A stretch of DNA of 64,000 nucleotides from Dermatophilaceae bacterium Sec6.4 (GTDB taxonomy: Bacteria; Actinomycetota; Actinomycetes; Actinomycetales; Dermatophilaceae). A program made the position numbers and the translations under genes. Of this stretch, positions 1 to 9,190 are shown piece after piece. Where the stretch lies: assembly GCA_039636865.1 (NCBI GenBank), contig CP144172.1, positions 3,162,001 through 3,226,000 of the forward strand, given 5' to 3'. How positions within the stretch are numbered: the first letter of the stretch is position 1; each line of letters begins with the position of its first letter. Under the pieces are notes generated by a model. It was not told where the DNA came from and did not search any database. It was given only the letters and a program-made list of their open reading frames with translations.

Positions 1-699
1 GGCGGGATGCGGACGGATGACCAGGCGCAGGCCGAGGGCGGCCGTTCGTTCGTGGATCGCCTCGATGTGCGCGCGGTAGACGTCCTCGGACAGGGACCCC
101 ATCTCGACCCACGGCTGCGTCAGCAGCACTGCCCGACCCGAGCCGTGCTCATCGCCCGCGCTCGTCCGCCACCGGAATTCCCCGGCGATGCGCCGATCCA
201 GCTCCCAGTTACGGGTCTTGTCGTACATGGCGAAACGCTGCGACGTCAGGGTGGCGTCGGCGACCCGTACTGCGGTGGTCCGCACCGAGCACCACGGTTC
301 ACGCAGGCCCTGGCGGGTCCACGCGTCATGTCGGGTACGCCAGGTGCCGTAGCTGCCGATCCCCTCGTCGGTCACCACGACCCGGATCCGCGATCGGCCC
401 TGGCGGCGCCGCAGGTCTGTCCACGGTTTGATCCCCGGTGCTCCGACGGCGACGTAGGTCAGCTCGGCGCCGTCCGGAGTCCACTCCTGCATCGAGGACA
501 GCACTCGGACCGACAGGCGGGCGTCGTCGGGCAGGAACTTCGCCACATCATCGGAGCTGACGGTGGCGTTGCCGATGAACCGGCCACCACCGACGTAGTC
601 GACGTCGAGTGAATCGGCGGTGCGCAGCGCATCGCGCAGATATGCCGACACATGCACCAGGTGGGTGCGACTACGCACACCGGTAACGACGACCCGCAT
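1..699 (-). CDS. Polysialyltransferase-like glycosyltransferase, C-terminus cut by window edge
   Basis: The reverse strand is open for 233 codons from ATG at 699 to base 1 and runs off the window, so only the N-terminal part is seen. The product begins MRVVVTGVRSRTHLVHVSAY, and near the edge has TQPWVEMG followed by RLVIRPHPA. A TQP motif followed by an xxPHP motif is typical of the alpha-2,8-polysialyltransferase-like GT-B families. The family call rests on these motifs and on the sugar-acid genes downstream. It starts 13 bases after the stop of the GT2 gene at 713-1582, so the two are probably co-transcribed. Expected role: transfer of a nonulosonic acid or similar sugar onto a cell-surface glycan. 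Donor and acceptor cannot be read from the sequence. Confidence 0.6.
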   Translation of the reverse strand, partial: MRVVVTGVRSRTHLVHVSAYLRDALRTADSLDVDYVGGGRFIGNATVSSDDVAKFLPDDARLSVRVLSSMQEWTPDGAELTYVAVGAPGIKPWTDLRRRQGRSRIRVVVTDEGIGSYGTWRTRHDAWTRQGLREPWCSVRTTAVRVADATLTSQRFAMYDKTRNWELDRRIAGEFRWRTSAGDEHGSGRAVLLTQPWVEMGSLSEDVYRAHIEAIHERTAALGLRLVIRPHPA

Positions 700-712
700 C
701 AGTTCACCCGCA

Positions 713-1582
713 TCAGATCACCGGCGGTCGTCCGGACCGGGTCAACAGGCCGACGGTGCGCCACGACATGGGCGCGCGCGCGCCGGCATCGGTGGTCCAC
801 CCCTCCCGGAAGCCCGCCAGCCACACCGACCGGACCCGGGCATCAGGGGCCCGCAGCATCATCACGCCCGTCCAGGTGCCCAGATACACCGGCACCAACG
901 GCAGCGGCAGCCGGCGGCGCGCGACCCAGACCCGGTTGCGTGCATTGGTGCGGTAGTAGACGTCGTGGCGGGCTGCATCCGTCGCAGGATGATGGATGGT
1001 GACCGACGGGTCGTACTCGATGTCCCAGCCCGCGTCGATCAGCCGCCAGGCCAGATCGATGCCCTCGTGCCCGAAGAAGAACTGACCGGGCCAGCCTCCG
1101 ACCTGCTCGAAAGCGGACCGCCTGATGACACAGAACGCCTCGGAGAAACACGTCACCGAACCGGGCCGACCGCCGTCGCGTACATCGATGCGCGGGACCC
1201 AGCGGCGCGGTGCCGGCCTGCCGTCGGGATCCGCGCCGCGCGCCACCGCGACAGCGCGACGTGGGTGGGATTGCAGCAGCCCGCACAGCCGGGACAGCAC
1301 GTCGTTCGCGGGCAGGGTGGCGTCGTCGTCGTGGAAGTAGAGGTACTCGCCGCGCGCCTCGCGGACCCCGATGTTGCGGCCCTCGGGCACCCCGGCATTG
1401 ACCGGCACGTACACACTGCGTACCCAGTCCGGGAGCCCCTGCGGCTGCCAGCCGTTGCCCACCACGACCACATCGAGTTCGACATCCCGTTGGGCGCGCA
1501 GGGTCGCGAGCCCCTCGGCGAGTTCGTCAGGGCGATCACCCATGTGCAGGATCACCACGCCGATCGTGGGGTGGGCAGGCAT
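713..1582 (-). CDS. Family 2 glycosyltransferase (GT-A fold)
   Basis: A 289-residue protein. The N-terminus (about residues 5-110) is a GT2 nucleotide-sugar domain with IGVVILHMGDRPDELAEGL, a VVVGNGW strand, and YLYFHDDDATLP carrying the DxD metal motif. GPEG-type text appears as NAGVPEGRNIGVREARG. The middle portion has VGGWPGQFFFGHEGIDLAWR, which matches the ED/acceptor loop of GT2 enzymes. No clear membrane segment is seen, so it is probably a cytoplasmic or peripheral transferase. It is transcribed away from the methyltransferase-like gene at 1633 and runs into the partial polysialyltransferase-like gene. It likely adds one sugar in the surface-glycan pathway; the sugar is unknown. Confidence 0.85.
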   Translation of the reverse strand: MPAHPTIGVVILHMGDRPDELAEGLATLRAQRDVELDVVVVGNGWQPQGLPDWVRSVYVPVNAGVPEGRNIGVREARGEYLYFHDDDATLPANDVLSRLCGLLQSHPRRAVAVARGADPDGRPAPRRWVPRIDVRDGGRPGSVTCFSEAFCVIRRSAFEQVGGWPGQFFFGHEGIDLAWRLIDAGWDIEYDPSVTIHHPATDAARHDVYYRTNARNRVWVARRRLPLPLVPVYLGTWTGVMMLRAPDARVRSVWLAGFREGWTTDAGARAPMSWRTVGLLTRSGRPPVI

Positions 1583-1632
1583 CGCTCTTCAGGTCCTCTT
1601 CCGTCGGCGGTCGTCCGCCCTAGGCTACGAGA

Positions 1633-3129
1633 ATGACGAGCTCGGCAACGACTGCGCCCATCCTGCTCGGCGGGGAGATGACCGGGTGGTGCGATGGGAT
1701 CGACCCGCCATCGGCGCTGACCGCATGGGTGGCCACCGTGTTGTCGCGCAGCAACGGCTCGGTGCTGCTGATCGGTCCTCGCGCGGCCGGTATCGCGCAA
1801 CACCTCGGTGCTCGCGCGGATGTGCTGGTACGCGGGACGATTGACGCAGACCGACTGCACAGCGAGGGAGTTCGGGTGCAGTGCGGGGGTTTGGACCGGC
1901 TGCCGACACGGGCCGGTTACGACACAGTCGTGATGTTGGACGGTCCCGACCGCGTGTTGACCCCCGACTCGCCCGGCCTGGGTCATCTCGATGTCCTCGA
2001 TCTGGCTGCGACCCATGCCGGTGGCCGGCTCATCGCCTATGTGCCGAACGCGCTGGCCGCCTACCCGCTTCCGCACAGCCGCGCATCCGGCGACCCGTCG
2101 TGGTGGGTCGGTTCTGCGGGGTACGACGAGAGGGTCCCGGTGCAGGCAGAGTTGCCCGCACCGCCCGCTCGGGTGGTCTTCGGCGATATCGCTGTCGTCG
2201 AATATCAGCGCATTGCCGACCCGCTCACCACGACCACGATGCGCGCGGCGCTCGTCGCACACCAGGGCTGGCTGGATGCCGTGGATGCGGGTGCCTGCAG
2301 TGCCCTGGCGACCGGGTGGGTGCTGGTGCGCGGTACGGCGTTGCCGCAGGATCTGCCGACTGTCTTCGCCACCACACTTCCGGAGCCCTCGGTGACTGCG
2401 GGTGACCCACTGGAAGTGCTGCTCACCAGCGCGTTACGGGTAGGCGGGCACGAGCAGATCGGCGCCCTGATCTGCTCCTACGCCGATCTGGTCGCTGCCC
2501 TGCCGGCCGATCAACGCGCCCTCGCCGCGCCTCGCAACGTGGTGCGAACAGATGCCGGCGTCCTCGCGCTCCGGATCGAGGTGAGTCGCCCCTCGCAGGA
2601 CTCGCTCCCGACCACGCCGACAGCACCGACAGCACCGACAGCACCGACAGCACCGACGACGACCGTCGCGACCGCGGCCGGCCTCCTGGATCTCGCCGCA
2701 CTGGTTGCGGGCACCGCCCACCATCCGTACGCGCCGGAGCTGGACACTACCGGCGTCGCTCAGGAGCTGGGAGTCTGGGCAGATCTCCGGCCGGATGCCG
2801 CCACATGGCGTCAGGCGCAGCAGCTGCGGCACGCGGTGGCCCTTCCTGCCCGTCGGCTGCCACCATCGGTCGACGCCGAACACGTCTCCCGGGTCACGCA
2901 GTTGGAGAGGCTCGCGCAGCTGGAGAGTGCATTACGCGAGCGGCACAGCAAGGTGGTGAGCCTGCAGGCCATGGCCACCCGGCAGGAGCGTCGGATCCGA
3001 GCGCTGGAGCACGCCATCAAGACCGAGCACGGCCCGCGCGCCCGGCAGGCGTTGTTCCTGATGACCGCACCCACGTCCCGGCTGGTCGAAGCCGCCCGGA
3101 GCAGGATCGGCAACCGGCCCGGTCGGTAA
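1633..3129 (+). CDS. Methyltransferase-fold protein with C-terminal coiled coil (paralogue 1)
   Basis: 498 residues of unknown function. Residues about 40-200 look like a worn class I SAM-methyltransferase/Rossmann fold (SVLLIGPRAAG, then YDTVVMLDGPDR, then HAGGRLIAYVPN where a methyltransferase would have PGGxLxxxxPN). A low-complexity Thr-Ala-Pro linker lies near residues 329-343, and residues about 420-470 are charged and heptad-like (LERLAQLESALRERH). The same layout occurs in the genes at 18350 and 20047, so this is a three-member paralogous set in one glycan locus. A glycan-modifying methyltransferase or a scaffold for the glycosyltransferases are both possible; SAM-binding residues are not convincingly intact. 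It is divergent from the GT2 gene at 713-1582 across about 50 bases. Confidence 0.65.
   Translation: MTSSATTAPILLGGEMTGWCDGIDPPSALTAWVATVLSRSNGSVLLIGPRAAGIAQHLGARADVLVRGTIDADRLHSEGVRVQCGGLDRLPTRAGYDTVVMLDGPDRVLTPDSPGLGHLDVLDLAATHAGGRLIAYVPNALAAYPLPHSRASGDPSWWVGSAGYDERVPVQAELPAPPARVVFGDIAVVEYQRIADPLTTTTMRAALVAHQGWLDAVDAGACSALATGWVLVRGTALPQDLPTVFATTLPEPSVTAGDPLEVLLTSALRVGGHEQIGALICSYADLVAALPADQRALAAPRNVVRTDAGVLALRIEVSRPSQDSLPTTPTAPTAPTAPTAPTTTVATAAGLLDLAALVAGTAHHPYAPELDTTGVAQELGVWADLRPDAATWRQAQQLRHAVALPARRLPPSVDAEHVSRVTQLERLAQLESALRERHSKVVSLQAMATRQERRIRALEHAIKTEHGPRARQALFLMTAPTSRLVEAARSRIGNRPGR
2618..2653 (+). repeat. 9-bp tandem repeat, four copies, in frame
   Basis: Four perfect copies of cgacagcac lie head to tail inside the methyltransferase-like gene and encode a Thr-Ala-Pro repeat. 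Because the unit is a multiple of three, a change in copy number would alter the length of the linker without breaking the frame. Confidence 0.9.
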
Positions 3130-3138
3130 GGTGCATTG

Positions 3139-4470
3139 ATGAGCGAAGCAACGACAACAGCCCTGACTCCCGACGACATCGAACTGCTGCGCAAAGAGTT
3201 CCGGTCCCAGTCCACCTACCGGGTCATGCAGAACGCTCTCACCGTGACGGCCCTCAAGGACGTGGCGCTCGACCGCGAGATCGTGACGCGCACCGACACG
3301 TCGATGTCCCACCGGTTGGACGACTGGAAGGTCACCAATCAGGAGAAGAGTGGACGGTGTTGGCTGTTCGCCGGTCTCAACCTGCTGCGGGTGGGCGCGG
3401 CGCGCCGGATGGGCCTGAAGGACTTCGAATTCTCCCAGAACCACCTGCTGTTCTGGGACAAGTTGGAGCGTTGCAACTACTTCATGGACTCCGTCGTCCG
3501 GCTGCGTGACCGCCCCAGCGACGACCGCACCCTCGGTTTCGTCCTCGACGAGGTGATGGGCGACGGCGGCCAGTGGAACATGTTCGTAGCACTGGTCCAG
3601 AAGCATGGCCTGGTCCCGAAGCAGGCGATGCCCGAGACGCAGTCGTCAGCACAGACCGCGCCGATGAACGCGGTACTGCAGTCGTTGCTACGCCAGGCTG
3701 CGCGTGATCTGCGGGCCGCCGCGGTGAAGGACGTGGACGGCATCAGAGCGCAGGTGATGTCGACGGCGTACCGGATCCTGGCAATGCATCTGGGCAGCCC
3801 GCCGGAGACCGTTGACTGGCAGTGGACCGACAAGGACAAACAGTTCCACCGCGACACCACACAGACCCCGCAGGAGTTCGCCGCCCGGTACGTCGAGCAG
3901 GACCTGAGCGACTACGTCTGCCTGGTGGACGACCCCCGGCAGAGCAGCCCGCGCGGGGCCACCTTCACCGTCGACGAGCTCGGCAACGTCGTGGGCGGAG
4001 CGCCCGTGACCTACCTCAATGTCGAGCCCGACCTGCTGAAAAGCATTGCCGCGGCGGCGATCAGCGGTGGTGAGCCCGTCTGGTTCGGGTGCGATGTAGG
4101 CAAGATGATGGCCGGCGACCTCGGCATCTGGGACGCCGATCTCTACGACTACGACGGTGTCTACGACGCCCAGCTCGGTATGGACAAGGCAGGACGGCTG
4201 GAGTTCCACGACACGCTGATGACGCACGCAATGTTGCTGACCGGGGTGGACCTGGACGGGGACACCCCGCGCAAGTGGCGGGTGGAGAACTCCTGGGGCG
4301 ACAGCAAGGCTGACCAGGGGTTCTACACGATGAACGATTCCTGGTTTGCGCCGTACGTGTTCGAGATCGCGGCGCACAAGGATCGACTGCCCGTCGAACT
4401 TCGGGCAGCGCTGGACACCGAGCCGATCGTGCTTCCGGCCTGGGACCCGATGGGTGCTCTCGCCAGATAG
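3139..4470 (+). CDS. pepC: Aminopeptidase C (C1B cysteine peptidase, bleomycin-hydrolase type)
   Basis: 443 residues, the usual length for PepC/bleomycin hydrolases (about 440-450). These are cytosolic homo-oligomeric cysteine aminopeptidases that trim peptides. The triad is visible: Cys in NQEKSGRCWLFAGLN (about residue 73), His in DTLMTHAMLLTGV (about 360) and Asn in WRVENSWGD (about 382). The start is ATG at 3139, immediately preceded by an in-frame TTG. It lies 9 bases after the methyltransferase-like gene on the same strand, but nothing links its function to glycan synthesis. It ends 30 bases before the convergent GntR-family gene. Confidence 0.95.
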   Translation: MSEATTTALTPDDIELLRKEFRSQSTYRVMQNALTVTALKDVALDREIVTRTDTSMSHRLDDWKVTNQEKSGRCWLFAGLNLLRVGAARRMGLKDFEFSQNHLLFWDKLERCNYFMDSVVRLRDRPSDDRTLGFVLDEVMGDGGQWNMFVALVQKHGLVPKQAMPETQSSAQTAPMNAVLQSLLRQAARDLRAAAVKDVDGIRAQVMSTAYRILAMHLGSPPETVDWQWTDKDKQFHRDTTQTPQEFAARYVEQDLSDYVCLVDDPRQSSPRGATFTVDELGNVVGGAPVTYLNVEPDLLKSIAAAAISGGEPVWFGCDVGKMMAGDLGIWDADLYDYDGVYDAQLGMDKAGRLEFHDTLMTHAMLLTGVDLDGDTPRKWRVENSWGDSKADQGFYTMNDSWFAPYVFEIAAHKDRLPVELRAALDTEPIVLPAWDPMGALAR

Positions 4471-4500
4471 CGCCGCAGCACCCCGTCAGGTGTGGCCCGG

Positions 4501-5196
4501 CTACTTCTCGGCGATCGACTTGTCGGCGATGGCGGACAGCAGGGCGGCGCAGGCACGATCGAGGTACCCGGTCAGGTAGTCGGACGCCCCGAGCCGGTCG
4601 CCGGCCTCCAGAAAGGCGCAGATCGCGTCGTTGTCGGCCAGATACGGCAGGTGGAACTCCTGCGATGGGCCCACCTGGTGGAAGACCAGGCGCATCTCGG
4701 CCAGGAGCAACGCCATCTGATGGTCGAGGCGTTCGCTACCTGCCAGGGCGACGAGTTCGCGGTGGAAGTGCTGGTTCGCACTGCCCACCCCGTCCCCGTC
4801 GTCGACGGCGGCGGCCCGCTGACCCTCGGCCACTGCGGCTCGCAGAGCTGCGGTGGCCGAGGGCGTGGGATCAACAGTGCGCAGCACGGCGGGTTCCAGA
4901 ATGCGTCGGGCCCGATAGATATCGCGGACCGTCTCGACACCGGGAGTGGCCACGAACACCCCGCGGTGCGCTTCCCGGACCAGCACCCGTTCACCGATGA
5001 GCTGTGTCAACGCCTCGCGCACGGTATTGCGAGAGACGGCCAGAGCCGCACAGATCTGCTGCTCGGGCAGCTGCATACCGCAGCGGAGCAGACCCTCGGC
5101 AATTTGGTCGCGCAGCACATTGGCGACGCGGTCCGCCGTGCTCTGCACCGCCATACCCGCTCTGGCGTGCACCAACGCATCGAACGGGTCAGCCAT
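4501..5196 (-). CDS. GntR-family (FCD-type) transcriptional regulator
   Basis: 231 residues from ATG at 5196; an in-frame GTG at 5217 would add seven residues. The N-terminal winged helix-turn-helix has ICAALAVSRNTVREALTQL (about residues 50-68), the FadR/FCD signature. The C-terminal all-helical FCD ligand domain includes RRILEPAVL and HREL, which supply typical metal- or effector-binding positions. It is divergent from the NRAMP-pxpABC operon, and the perfect operator-like palindrome at 5293-5307 lies between them. This makes it the likely local repressor, sensing 5-oxoproline or a related acid; the effector is inferred from context. Confidence 0.9.
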   Translation of the reverse strand: MADPFDALVHARAGMAVQSTADRVANVLRDQIAEGLLRCGMQLPEQQICAALAVSRNTVREALTQLIGERVLVREAHRGVFVATPGVETVRDIYRARRILEPAVLRTVDPTPSATAALRAAVAEGQRAAAVDDGDGVGSANQHFHRELVALAGSERLDHQMALLLAEMRLVFHQVGPSQEFHLPYLADNDAICAFLEAGDRLGASDYLTGYLDRACAALLSAIADKSIAEK

Positions 5197-5292
5197 ATCC
5201 CCTGTCGTCTTCACCACCTGACGATCCTAGGTCGATGCGCCACATCGCCGGTTCGGCACACGATTGCCGAGTTTCATACTGACCCCTTGTGG

Positions 5293-5307
5293 GATTGTTC
5301 AACAATC
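5293..5307. promoter_or_regulatory. GntR-type operator palindrome
   Basis: GATTGTTCAACAATC is a perfect inverted repeat with 7-base arms around one central base. It contains the TTGT-N3-ACAA core expected for FCD-type GntR regulators. It sits 55 bases before the transporter start and 97 bases from the regulator start, inside the shared divergent promoter region. Confidence 0.75.
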
Positions 5308-5361
5308 GCTATCTTTCGTTGTGGCCGTAGTCACACCCGACCGCCGACGAAAGTGAAACTG

Positions 5362-6585
5362 ATGACCGACACGACTCTCGACGAGAAGTCAGCCACCCGA
5401 GCATCGAAGGCGAACAGGGGCGCCGTCCTGGGTGCCATGTTCCTGATGGCCACCAGCGCGATCGGGCCGGGTTTCATCACCCAGACCACGACCTTCACCG
5501 CGAAACTCGGTGCTGCGTTCGCTTTCGCGGTGCTGGCCTCCACCCTGATCGACGTCGCGGTGCAGTTGAACGTATGGCGCGTCGTGGGGATATCCGGGTT
5601 ACGGGTCGGTGAGCTCGGCAACTCGGTGCTGCCGGGTCTGGGATGGGCACTGGCGGGCCTGGTCGTGCTGGGCGGGGTGGTGTTCAACATCGGCAATATC
5701 GGCGGCGCCGGCCTGGGGACCGCTGCCATGCTCGGTATGAACGTCAAGCTCGGCGGCGTGCTCTCCGCACTGATCGCCATCGGAATCTTCCTGGTCAAGC
5801 GGGCCGGCGTCGCCCTGGACCGGATCGTCGTGGTTCTCGGTGGGGCGATGATCCTCCTGACCGGGTACGTCGCGATCGTCTCGCGGCCCCCCGTTCTGTC
5901 CGCGCTGCGCAACACCGTCGCACCGAGCACCATCGATCTGGTCGTGATCACCACCCTCATCGGAGGAACCGTCGGCGGCTACATCACCTATGCCGGAGCA
6001 CACCGCGCGCTGGACTCCGGCCTCGCCGGGCCCGAGCACTCCCGTGACATCGCCCGCAGCTCGGTCATCGGCGTGCTGATCACCGCGGTCATGCGCGCAC
6101 TGCTCTTCCTCGCAGTGCTCGGTGTGGTCGCCGGCGGGGTGACCCTGTCCAAGGACAATCCCTCGGCCAGTGCATTCCAGGCCGCGGCCGGCGAGGTCGG
6201 GCTGCGTACCTTCGGCATCATCCTGTGGGCGGCGAGCCTCACCTCGGTGATCGGCGCGGCCTACACCTCGGTCAGCTTCCTGACCCGCCGGCAGAGTTCG
6301 GAGAAGCTACGCAATCTGCTGACCGTGGGCTTCATCGCATTCTGCGCCGTCATCTTCCTGATCATCGGCAGCGCACCGGTAAAACTGCTCATCTTCGCCG
6401 GGGCATTCAACGGGCTGATCCTGCCGATCGGGTTCACCCTGGTGCTATGGGTCGCCTGGCGCCGACGGGACCTGCTGCAGGGTTATGCATATCCGCGGTG
6501 GTTGCTGATCGTCGGTGTGGTCGCGTGGCTGATCACTCTCTACCTCGGCTACTCCTCCATCACCAGCCTCGGCAAACTCGCATGA
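5362..6585 (+). CDS. NRAMP-superfamily transporter of the 5-oxoproline operon (YcsG-like)
   Basis: 407 residues with about 11 hydrophobic segments. The open frame continues upstream, but ATG at 5362 gives the normal family N-terminus and lies after the divergent operator. The first helix has [16 protein letters not shown], where canonical metal-transporting NRAMPs carry a DPGN motif. Here the metal-binding Asp and Asn are absent (GPGF), so manganese or iron transport is unlikely. The stop overlaps the pxpA start by four bases (ATGA). The same partnership is known in Bacillus subtilis, where ycsG adjoins the pxp genes. Uptake of 5-oxoproline or a related amide/acid is the best inference. Confidence 0.8.
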   Translation: MTDTTLDEKSATRASKANRGAVLGAMFLMATSAIGPGFITQTTTFTAKLGAAFAFAVLASTLIDVAVQLNVWRVVGISGLRVGELGNSVLPGLGWALAGLVVLGGVVFNIGNIGGAGLGTAAMLGMNVKLGGVLSALIAIGIFLVKRAGVALDRIVVVLGGAMILLTGYVAIVSRPPVLSALRNTVAPSTIDLVVITTLIGGTVGGYITYAGAHRALDSGLAGPEHSRDIARSSVIGVLITAVMRALLFLAVLGVVAGGVTLSKDNPSASAFQAAAGEVGLRTFGIILWAASLTSVIGAAYTSVSFLTRRQSSEKLRNLLTVGFIAFCAVIFLIIGSAPVKLLIFAGAFNGLILPIGFTLVLWVAWRRRDLLQGYAYPRWLLIVGVVAWLITLYLGYSSITSLGKLA

Positions 6586-7340
6586 CCCGCGTGGACCTGA
6601 ACAGCGATGTCGGCGAGTCCTTCGGTCGGTGGACACTCGGTGATGACGAGGCCGTCCTCGCGCAGGTGAGCAGTGCCAACGTGGCCTGCGGGTTCCATGC
6701 CGGGGACCCGACCACGTTGCGGCGGACCTGTCAGTTGGCGGTCGCTGCCGGTGTGGTCGTCGGCGCCCAGGTCGGATACCGGGATCTGGCCGGTTTCGGT
6801 CGGCGGTTCCTGGACGTGGCACCACGGGAGCTGACCGACGACGTGCTCTACCAACTGGGCGGGCTGGACGGACTGTGCCGGGCCACGGGCACCCAGGTGC
6901 GGTACCTCAAACCGCACGGCGCGCTGTACAACACGATCGTGCACCACGAAGCCCAGGCGCGGGCCGTGATCGATGCAGTCCTGGAGTACGACCCGACGCT
7001 GCCGGTGCTCGGTCTGCCCGGTTCGGTGTTCCTGGCTCAGGCGCAGGCTCGAGGCCTGCGCACGATCGCCGAGGCTTTCGCCGACCGCGGGTACACCCCG
7101 CAGGCGACCCTGGTGCCGCGTCATGAGCCCGGGGCGTTGTTACATGACCCGGACGAGGTCGCCGCCCGGATGCTGCGCCTGGTGCAGCAGGGGGTCATCA
7201 CCGCGGTCGACGGGTCGACCGTCAAGGTGCGGGCACAGTCGGTGTGCGTCCACGGGGACTCACCCGGTGCGGTGGACATGGCGCGCGCCGTGCGATCGGC
7301 TCTGGTCCGCGAGGGTGTGGAGGTGGGCAGCTTTGCCTGA
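6582..7340 (+). CDS. pxpA: 5-oxoprolinase subunit A (LamB/YcsF family)
   Basis: 252 residues, the standard PxpA length. PxpA works with PxpBC to open 5-oxoproline to glutamate at the cost of ATP, clearing a damage product of glutamine and glutamate. Signature motifs are [12 protein letters not shown] at the N-terminus, [12 protein letters not shown] (about residues 33-44), [28 protein letters not shown] and [11 protein letters not shown] near the C-terminus. All family-conserved His and Asp positions seem present. Its ATG overlaps the transporter stop, and its end overlaps the TTG start of pxpB, so translation is coupled. Confidence 0.95.
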   Translation: MTRVDLNSDVGESFGRWTLGDDEAVLAQVSSANVACGFHAGDPTTLRRTCQLAVAAGVVVGAQVGYRDLAGFGRRFLDVAPRELTDDVLYQLGGLDGLCRATGTQVRYLKPHGALYNTIVHHEAQARAVIDAVLEYDPTLPVLGLPGSVFLAQAQARGLRTIAEAFADRGYTPQATLVPRHEPGALLHDPDEVAARMLRLVQQGVITAVDGSTVKVRAQSVCVHGDSPGAVDMARAVRSALVREGVEVGSFA

Positions 7341-7962
7341 CGTAACGGTTCTGCCTTGCGGCGACGCCGCCCTCCTGCTCGAACTGGCCGATCTGGACGC
7401 GGTCTTCGCCGTCGTTGCCGCGATCGAGGCGCAGCGCACCACGTTGCAGCTGTACGACGTCGTACCCGGTGGGCGCACCGTCCTGGTGACGGTCGCGCCC
7501 GGTCGATCCCTTGACGTGCTCAGCGCGCGACTGACCGAGCTTGCCGACCAGGCCGCGGACATCCGGCCCGGCAACGACACGGACGAGACCACGATCGAGG
7601 TGACGTACGACGGACCCGACCTGCAGGACGTCGCGCAGCTGACCGGGCTCAGCACCGATGAGGTGATCAGCGCGCACACGGCGACGCCCTGGCGGGTCGG
7701 ATTCGGTGGCTTCGCGCCGGGATTCGCCTACCTCGTCGGCGGTGACCCCCGACTCACAGTGGCTCGCCGCGCCGAGTCCCGCACCACCGTTCCGGCCGGA
7801 TCTGTTGGCTTGGCAGGCGAGTTCAGCGGCATCTACCCCCGGTCCTCACCCGGCGGCTGGCAGTTGATCGGGCACACCGACGCACCGTTGTGGGACTTGG
7901 AACGCCGACCGCCGGCACTGCTCCAGGTGGGCACCATGGTCCGATTCGTGGCACGCCGGTGA
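7333..7962 (+). CDS. pxpB: 5-oxoprolinase subunit B (KipI family)
   Basis: 209 residues. The start is TTG at 7333, chosen because GGAGGTG lies 7 bases upstream; GTG at 7315 is an in-frame alternative. The KipI/AHS1 domain is recognised by [16 protein letters not shown] (about residues 115-130), [18 protein letters not shown] and [14 protein letters not shown]. It forms the ATP-using PxpB-PxpC pair that activates 5-oxoproline. It overlaps pxpA by 8 bases and pxpC by 4 bases. Confidence 0.93.
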   Translation: MPDVTVLPCGDAALLLELADLDAVFAVVAAIEAQRTTLQLYDVVPGGRTVLVTVAPGRSLDVLSARLTELADQAADIRPGNDTDETTIEVTYDGPDLQDVAQLTGLSTDEVISAHTATPWRVGFGGFAPGFAYLVGGDPRLTVARRAESRTTVPAGSVGLAGEFSGIYPRSSPGGWQLIGHTDAPLWDLERRPPALLQVGTMVRFVARR

Positions 7963-8810
7963 ACACCCTGACCGTGTTGGCGACCGGTCCGCTGGCCCTG
8001 CTGCAGGACCACGGACGGCCGGGTCTGGGTGGCCAAGGTGTCGGGCGCTCAGGCGCGGCGGACCGTGGGTCGCACGACCTCGCGAACCGGTTGGTCGGCA
8101 ACGCACCCGACGCCGCCAGCATCGAAATCGTCTTCGGTGGGCTCAACGTGCGCGCTGACCACGACCTGATCGTGGCCCTCACCGGTGCACCCGCCCCCGC
8201 AACCTTGGACGGCACCCCCGTCGGTCACAACGCCGTGCTGCGGATGCCCGCCGGGTCGGTCCTCGCCCTCGCCACTCCCCGGACCGGCCTACGCAGCTAT
8301 CTAGCGGTCCGCGGTGGCATCGCGGTGGCACCGGTACTCGGTTCCCGGGCCACCGACGTCCTGTCCGGCCTCGGGCCACCAGCACTGACAGCGGGAACCG
8401 TGCTACCGATCGCAGTGCCCGCACGCGCCCTACCCATCCTGGATCAGGCCGCCGTGTGGTCACCACCGGCCGGCGCCATCGTGCTGCGCGCCCGGCGCGG
8501 GCCTCGGGCGAGCCGGGTCGCTGACGACCCGTTCGGCCGCGCATGGACAGCATCCAGCCGTAGCGACCGGATCGGGATCCGACTGGAGGGCGAGCCGATG
8601 CGGTTCGTACCTGACCTGCCCGAGCTACCCAGCGAAGGCGTGGTCCGGGGAGCCCTTCAGGTCCCTCCCTCTGGGGAACCGGTCCTGTTCCTGTCCGACC
8701 ACCCCGTCACCGGTGGATACCCGGTCATCGCCGTCGTAATATCCACCGACGTCGACCTCGCCGCCCAGGCCCGACCCGGGCAACAAATCGTCTTCCGAGA
8801 CAAATCGTGA
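7959..8810 (+). CDS. pxpC: 5-oxoprolinase subunit C (KipA family)
   Basis: 283 residues from GTG at 7959, which overlaps the pxpB stop (GTGA). The AHS2/KipA domain is shown by LLQDHGRPGLGGQGVGRSGA at the N-terminus, RSYLAVRGGIAV, LGSRATD and SDRIGIRLEGEP, and near the end by PVTGGYPVIAVV. Length is at the short end for the family (about 280-330). It closes the 5-oxoprolinase operon that begins at 5362. The next gene is 92 bases further on and belongs to a different transporter pair. Confidence 0.93.
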   Translation: MNTLTVLATGPLALLQDHGRPGLGGQGVGRSGAADRGSHDLANRLVGNAPDAASIEIVFGGLNVRADHDLIVALTGAPAPATLDGTPVGHNAVLRMPAGSVLALATPRTGLRSYLAVRGGIAVAPVLGSRATDVLSGLGPPALTAGTVLPIAVPARALPILDQAAVWSPPAGAIVLRARRGPRASRVADDPFGRAWTASSRSDRIGIRLEGEPMRFVPDLPELPSEGVVRGALQVPPSGEPVLFLSDHPVTGGYPVIAVVISTDVDLAAQARPGQQIVFRDKS

Positions 8811-8902
8811 CCAGAAGCGTCGGTCACGATCACTTTTTTCGGGTTACGTTCCAGTGTTCGTGGTTTACAAGCCTTGTCCCCCTTCCGATTTGGAGGTTCG
8901 CA

Positions 8903-9190
8903 ATGTCAGAACATCAGAATCCTGATGAGGCACCGCCGGCCAGGGTCGGCCTGCTGTGGCTGACCGGCGTTTTGCTACTCATCCCCATGCTCGCGCTGAT
9001 TCCGGTCGGGTGGTACTCCCGGCAGGATCCGAAACTGGGCCCGTTCCCGTTCTTCATCTGGTACCAGCTGCTGTGGGTCCCCCTCACCGCCGGTTTCTGC
9101 TGGGCCGCCTACCTCGTGGTCCAAAAGGCCCGACCGTACCGTGCGATCCAGCGCGCCGAGCCGTCCGCATCCACCGAAGGTGACGCATGA
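8903..9190 (+). CDS. DUF3311 small membrane protein, symporter partner
   Basis: 95 residues from ATG at 8903, with TGGAGG 6-11 bases upstream; the longer open frame upstream lacks a ribosome site. Two membrane segments are visible (about residues 14-38 and 55-78), with a short Pro-rich loop between them. DUF3311 proteins are commonly encoded directly before a sodium:solute symporter, and here the stop overlaps the symporter start (ATGA). It is probably an accessory subunit of that permease. Function otherwise unknown. Confidence 0.85.
   Translation: MSEHQNPDEAPPARVGLLWLTGVLLLIPMLALIPVGWYSRQDPKLGPFPFFIWYQLLWVPLTAGFCWAAYLVVQKARPYRAIQRAEPSASTEGDA

Noticed and set aside
7..612. 201-codon plus-strand open frame at the left edge
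   Set aside because: It is antisense to the polysialyltransferase-like frame, which has family motifs; the plus-strand product is Arg/Pro-rich shadow sequence.
620..1636. 338-codon plus-strand open frame
   Set aside because: Antisense to the GT2 gene with clear DxD and acceptor motifs.
4492..5361. N-terminal 290 codons of the frame leading into the NRAMP-like gene
   Set aside because: Antisense to the GntR gene and crosses its operator; the transporter start at 5362 fits the family.
5362..6585. Manganese or iron NRAMP transporter
   Set aside because: The metal-binding DPGN motif reads GPGF and the gene is coupled to pxpABC.
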